Source of the DNA: an uncultured Prevotellaceae bacterium
Lineage (GTDB): Bacteria; Bacteroidota; Bacteroidia; Bacteroidales; Bacteroidaceae
Length of the DNA: 64,000 nt
Assembly: GCA_902799905.1 (NCBI GenBank)
Contig: CADCCB010000008.1
Span: 19,600-83,599 of the forward strand
Direction: 5' to 3'
The stretch's first letter is position 1. Every line of letters begins with the position of its first letter. The position numbers and the translations under genes were made by a program. Below the pieces are notes generated by a model, which saw nothing but the letters and a program-made list of their open reading frames with translations, made no database searches and was not told the origin of the DNA. This document shows, in pieces, positions 63,456 to 64,000 of this stretch.

Positions 63456-63511
63456 CAGTTCCTAATGACTAAAGACCGACATGGCACAGATAACAGGACA
63501 ATAGAACGAAT

Positions 63512-63868
63512 ATGGCAAAGAAGAACGAAATAATTGTCAAGGATGTCAGCATCAAAACGATGACCATCGATGGCGTTGACTATATCTGCATCACAGACAT
63601 TGCCAAGCAGAAGAATGGCATAGACCCTAATGGCGTGGTTGCAAACTGGATGCGTAATCGCAATACCATTGAATATCTTGGGTTGTGGGAGACTCTTCAT
63701 AACGCCAATTTTAACCCCCTCGAATTCGAGGGGTTTAGAAAGGAGGCAGGTTTGAATGCCTTTACCCTGTCGCCCACACGATGGATAGAGGCCACAAATG
63801 CTGTAGGTCTTGTTTCTAAGTCTGGACGAGATGTGGGGAGAGGAGCAACAAGGATGAAAGTATTGTGA
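63512..63868 (+). CDS. Short KilA-N domain protein (probably truncated)
   Basis: 118 residues. The KilA-N DNA-binding region is clear: Y-I-C-I-T-D-I-A near 28, N-W-M-R-N-R-N-T-I-E-Y-L-G-L-W-E near 45, and L-N-A-F-T-L-S-P-T-R-W near 80. Family members usually continue after S-K-S-G-R with a Y/F-A-H-x-D-I-A-F segment and total about 250-280 residues. Here the sequence departs right after S-G-R and stops 12 residues later. The C-terminal half is therefore lost, through deletion or replacement. KilA-N proteins occur in phages and mobile elements. Confidence 0.75.
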   Translation: MAKKNEIIVKDVSIKTMTIDGVDYICITDIAKQKNGIDPNGVVANWMRNRNTIEYLGLWETLHNANFNPLEFEGFRKEAGLNAFTLSPTRWIEATNAVGLVSKSGRDVGRGATRMKVL

Positions 63869-63870
63869 TT

Positions 63871-64000
63871 ATGCAGAATCATTTCTTAAAGCATATTTGG
63901 TTTGATTATAGAGCCGAACTGGAATTCGGAGTGATGGTAACTGCGGTGCTGATGCTCAGTTATTGGGCAACGGGTGTCGTCATACCGGCTGAACTGTCAG
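63871..64000 (+). CDS. Possible start of a further gene, cut by window end
   Basis: An ATG 2 bp after the KilA-N stop opens a frame that runs to the window edge (43 codons). It contains a hydrophobic segment at about 20-38 (G-V-M-V-T-A-V-L-M-L). No clear ribosome site is visible and no family was recognised, so the assignment is tentative. Confidence 0.35.
   Translation, partial: MQNHFLKHIWFDYRAELEFGVMVTAVLMLSYWATGVVIPAELS

Larger units (their letters stand above)
63046..63511. other. 466-bp spacer with inverted-repeat element
   Basis: No gene recognised. Contents: an AT-rich block (63070-63140), TGTCATT-type heptamer repeats (63163-63190), an AGCTGG/CCAGCT hairpin (63216-63238), the inverted-repeat element at 63249-63371, and a predicted promoter element TATCTTTG (63448-63455) for the KilA-N gene. 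Confidence 0.6.

Overview
The window looks like a chromosomal segment of a gut or oral Bacteroidales bacterium, most likely Prevotella or a close relative. The evidence is two SusC/SusD pairs, Bacteroidetes-type promoters (-7 element TAnnTTTG), glycine-lipid synthesis genes, genes typical of the phylum (DUF4292 and DUF3109 families, butyrate kinase) and short secreted proteins that begin with a Y-I-K-P motif. The genus is inferred from style, not from a marker gene.

Region 1 (1-17130) is one long plus-strand locus: a fasciclin-like protein cut by the window edge, SusC-1, SusD-1, two more fasciclin-like lipoproteins, SusC-2 and SusD-2, ending in a strong hairpin terminator. No glycosidase or regulator is visible in it. 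Repeat sequences run into the 5' ends of several of its lipoprotein genes.

Region 2 (17131-20650) is accessory. It holds a REP-associated HUH transposase (RAYT) with a 24-bp repeat tract and an unusual C-terminal extension that resembles DprA, a 740-bp gene-free stretch rich in direct repeats and palindromes, a secreted mosaic protein with a C-terminal sorting-type tail, and a 55-residue peptide gene.

Region 3 (20650-34400) is mixed core and accessory. It has an M20 deacylase; the minus-strand group dut / TPR protein / DUF4292 lipoprotein / EnvC-like protein; a plus-strand nucleotide-hygiene group (dGTPase, SpoT-like HD hydrolase, uracil-DNA glycosylase, DUF3109, LUD protein); and a two-gene minus-strand glycosidase operon (GH30, GH35).

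Region 4 (34400-42780) contains ptb-buk (acyl phosphate to acid with ATP gain), recO, tRNA-Glu, rpsT, an rRNA/tRNA methyltransferase, gyrB and the glsA-glsB glycine-lipid pair.

Region 5 (42800-62710) is the division and cell-wall cluster mraZ-rsmH-ftsL-ftsI-murE-mraY-murD-ftsW-murG-murC-ftsQ-ftsA-ftsZ. It is preceded by a textbook triple-repeat MraZ operator and followed by an acyl-CoA ligase, a membrane protein and prfB. murF and ddl are not present.

Region 6 (62710-64000) is accessory again: a second Y-I-K-P small protein, a 123-bp inverted-repeat element, a shortened KilA-N protein and the start of a further open frame.

The most unusual items are the RAYT with a DprA-like extension beside candidate REP hairpins, one of which is inside a lipoprotein signal peptide; the matched inverted repeats that link leader and signal-peptide codons in two neighbouring genes; the fasciclin/SusCD locus without enzymes; and promoters placed so close to start codons that prfB, dgt and recO may be leaderless.
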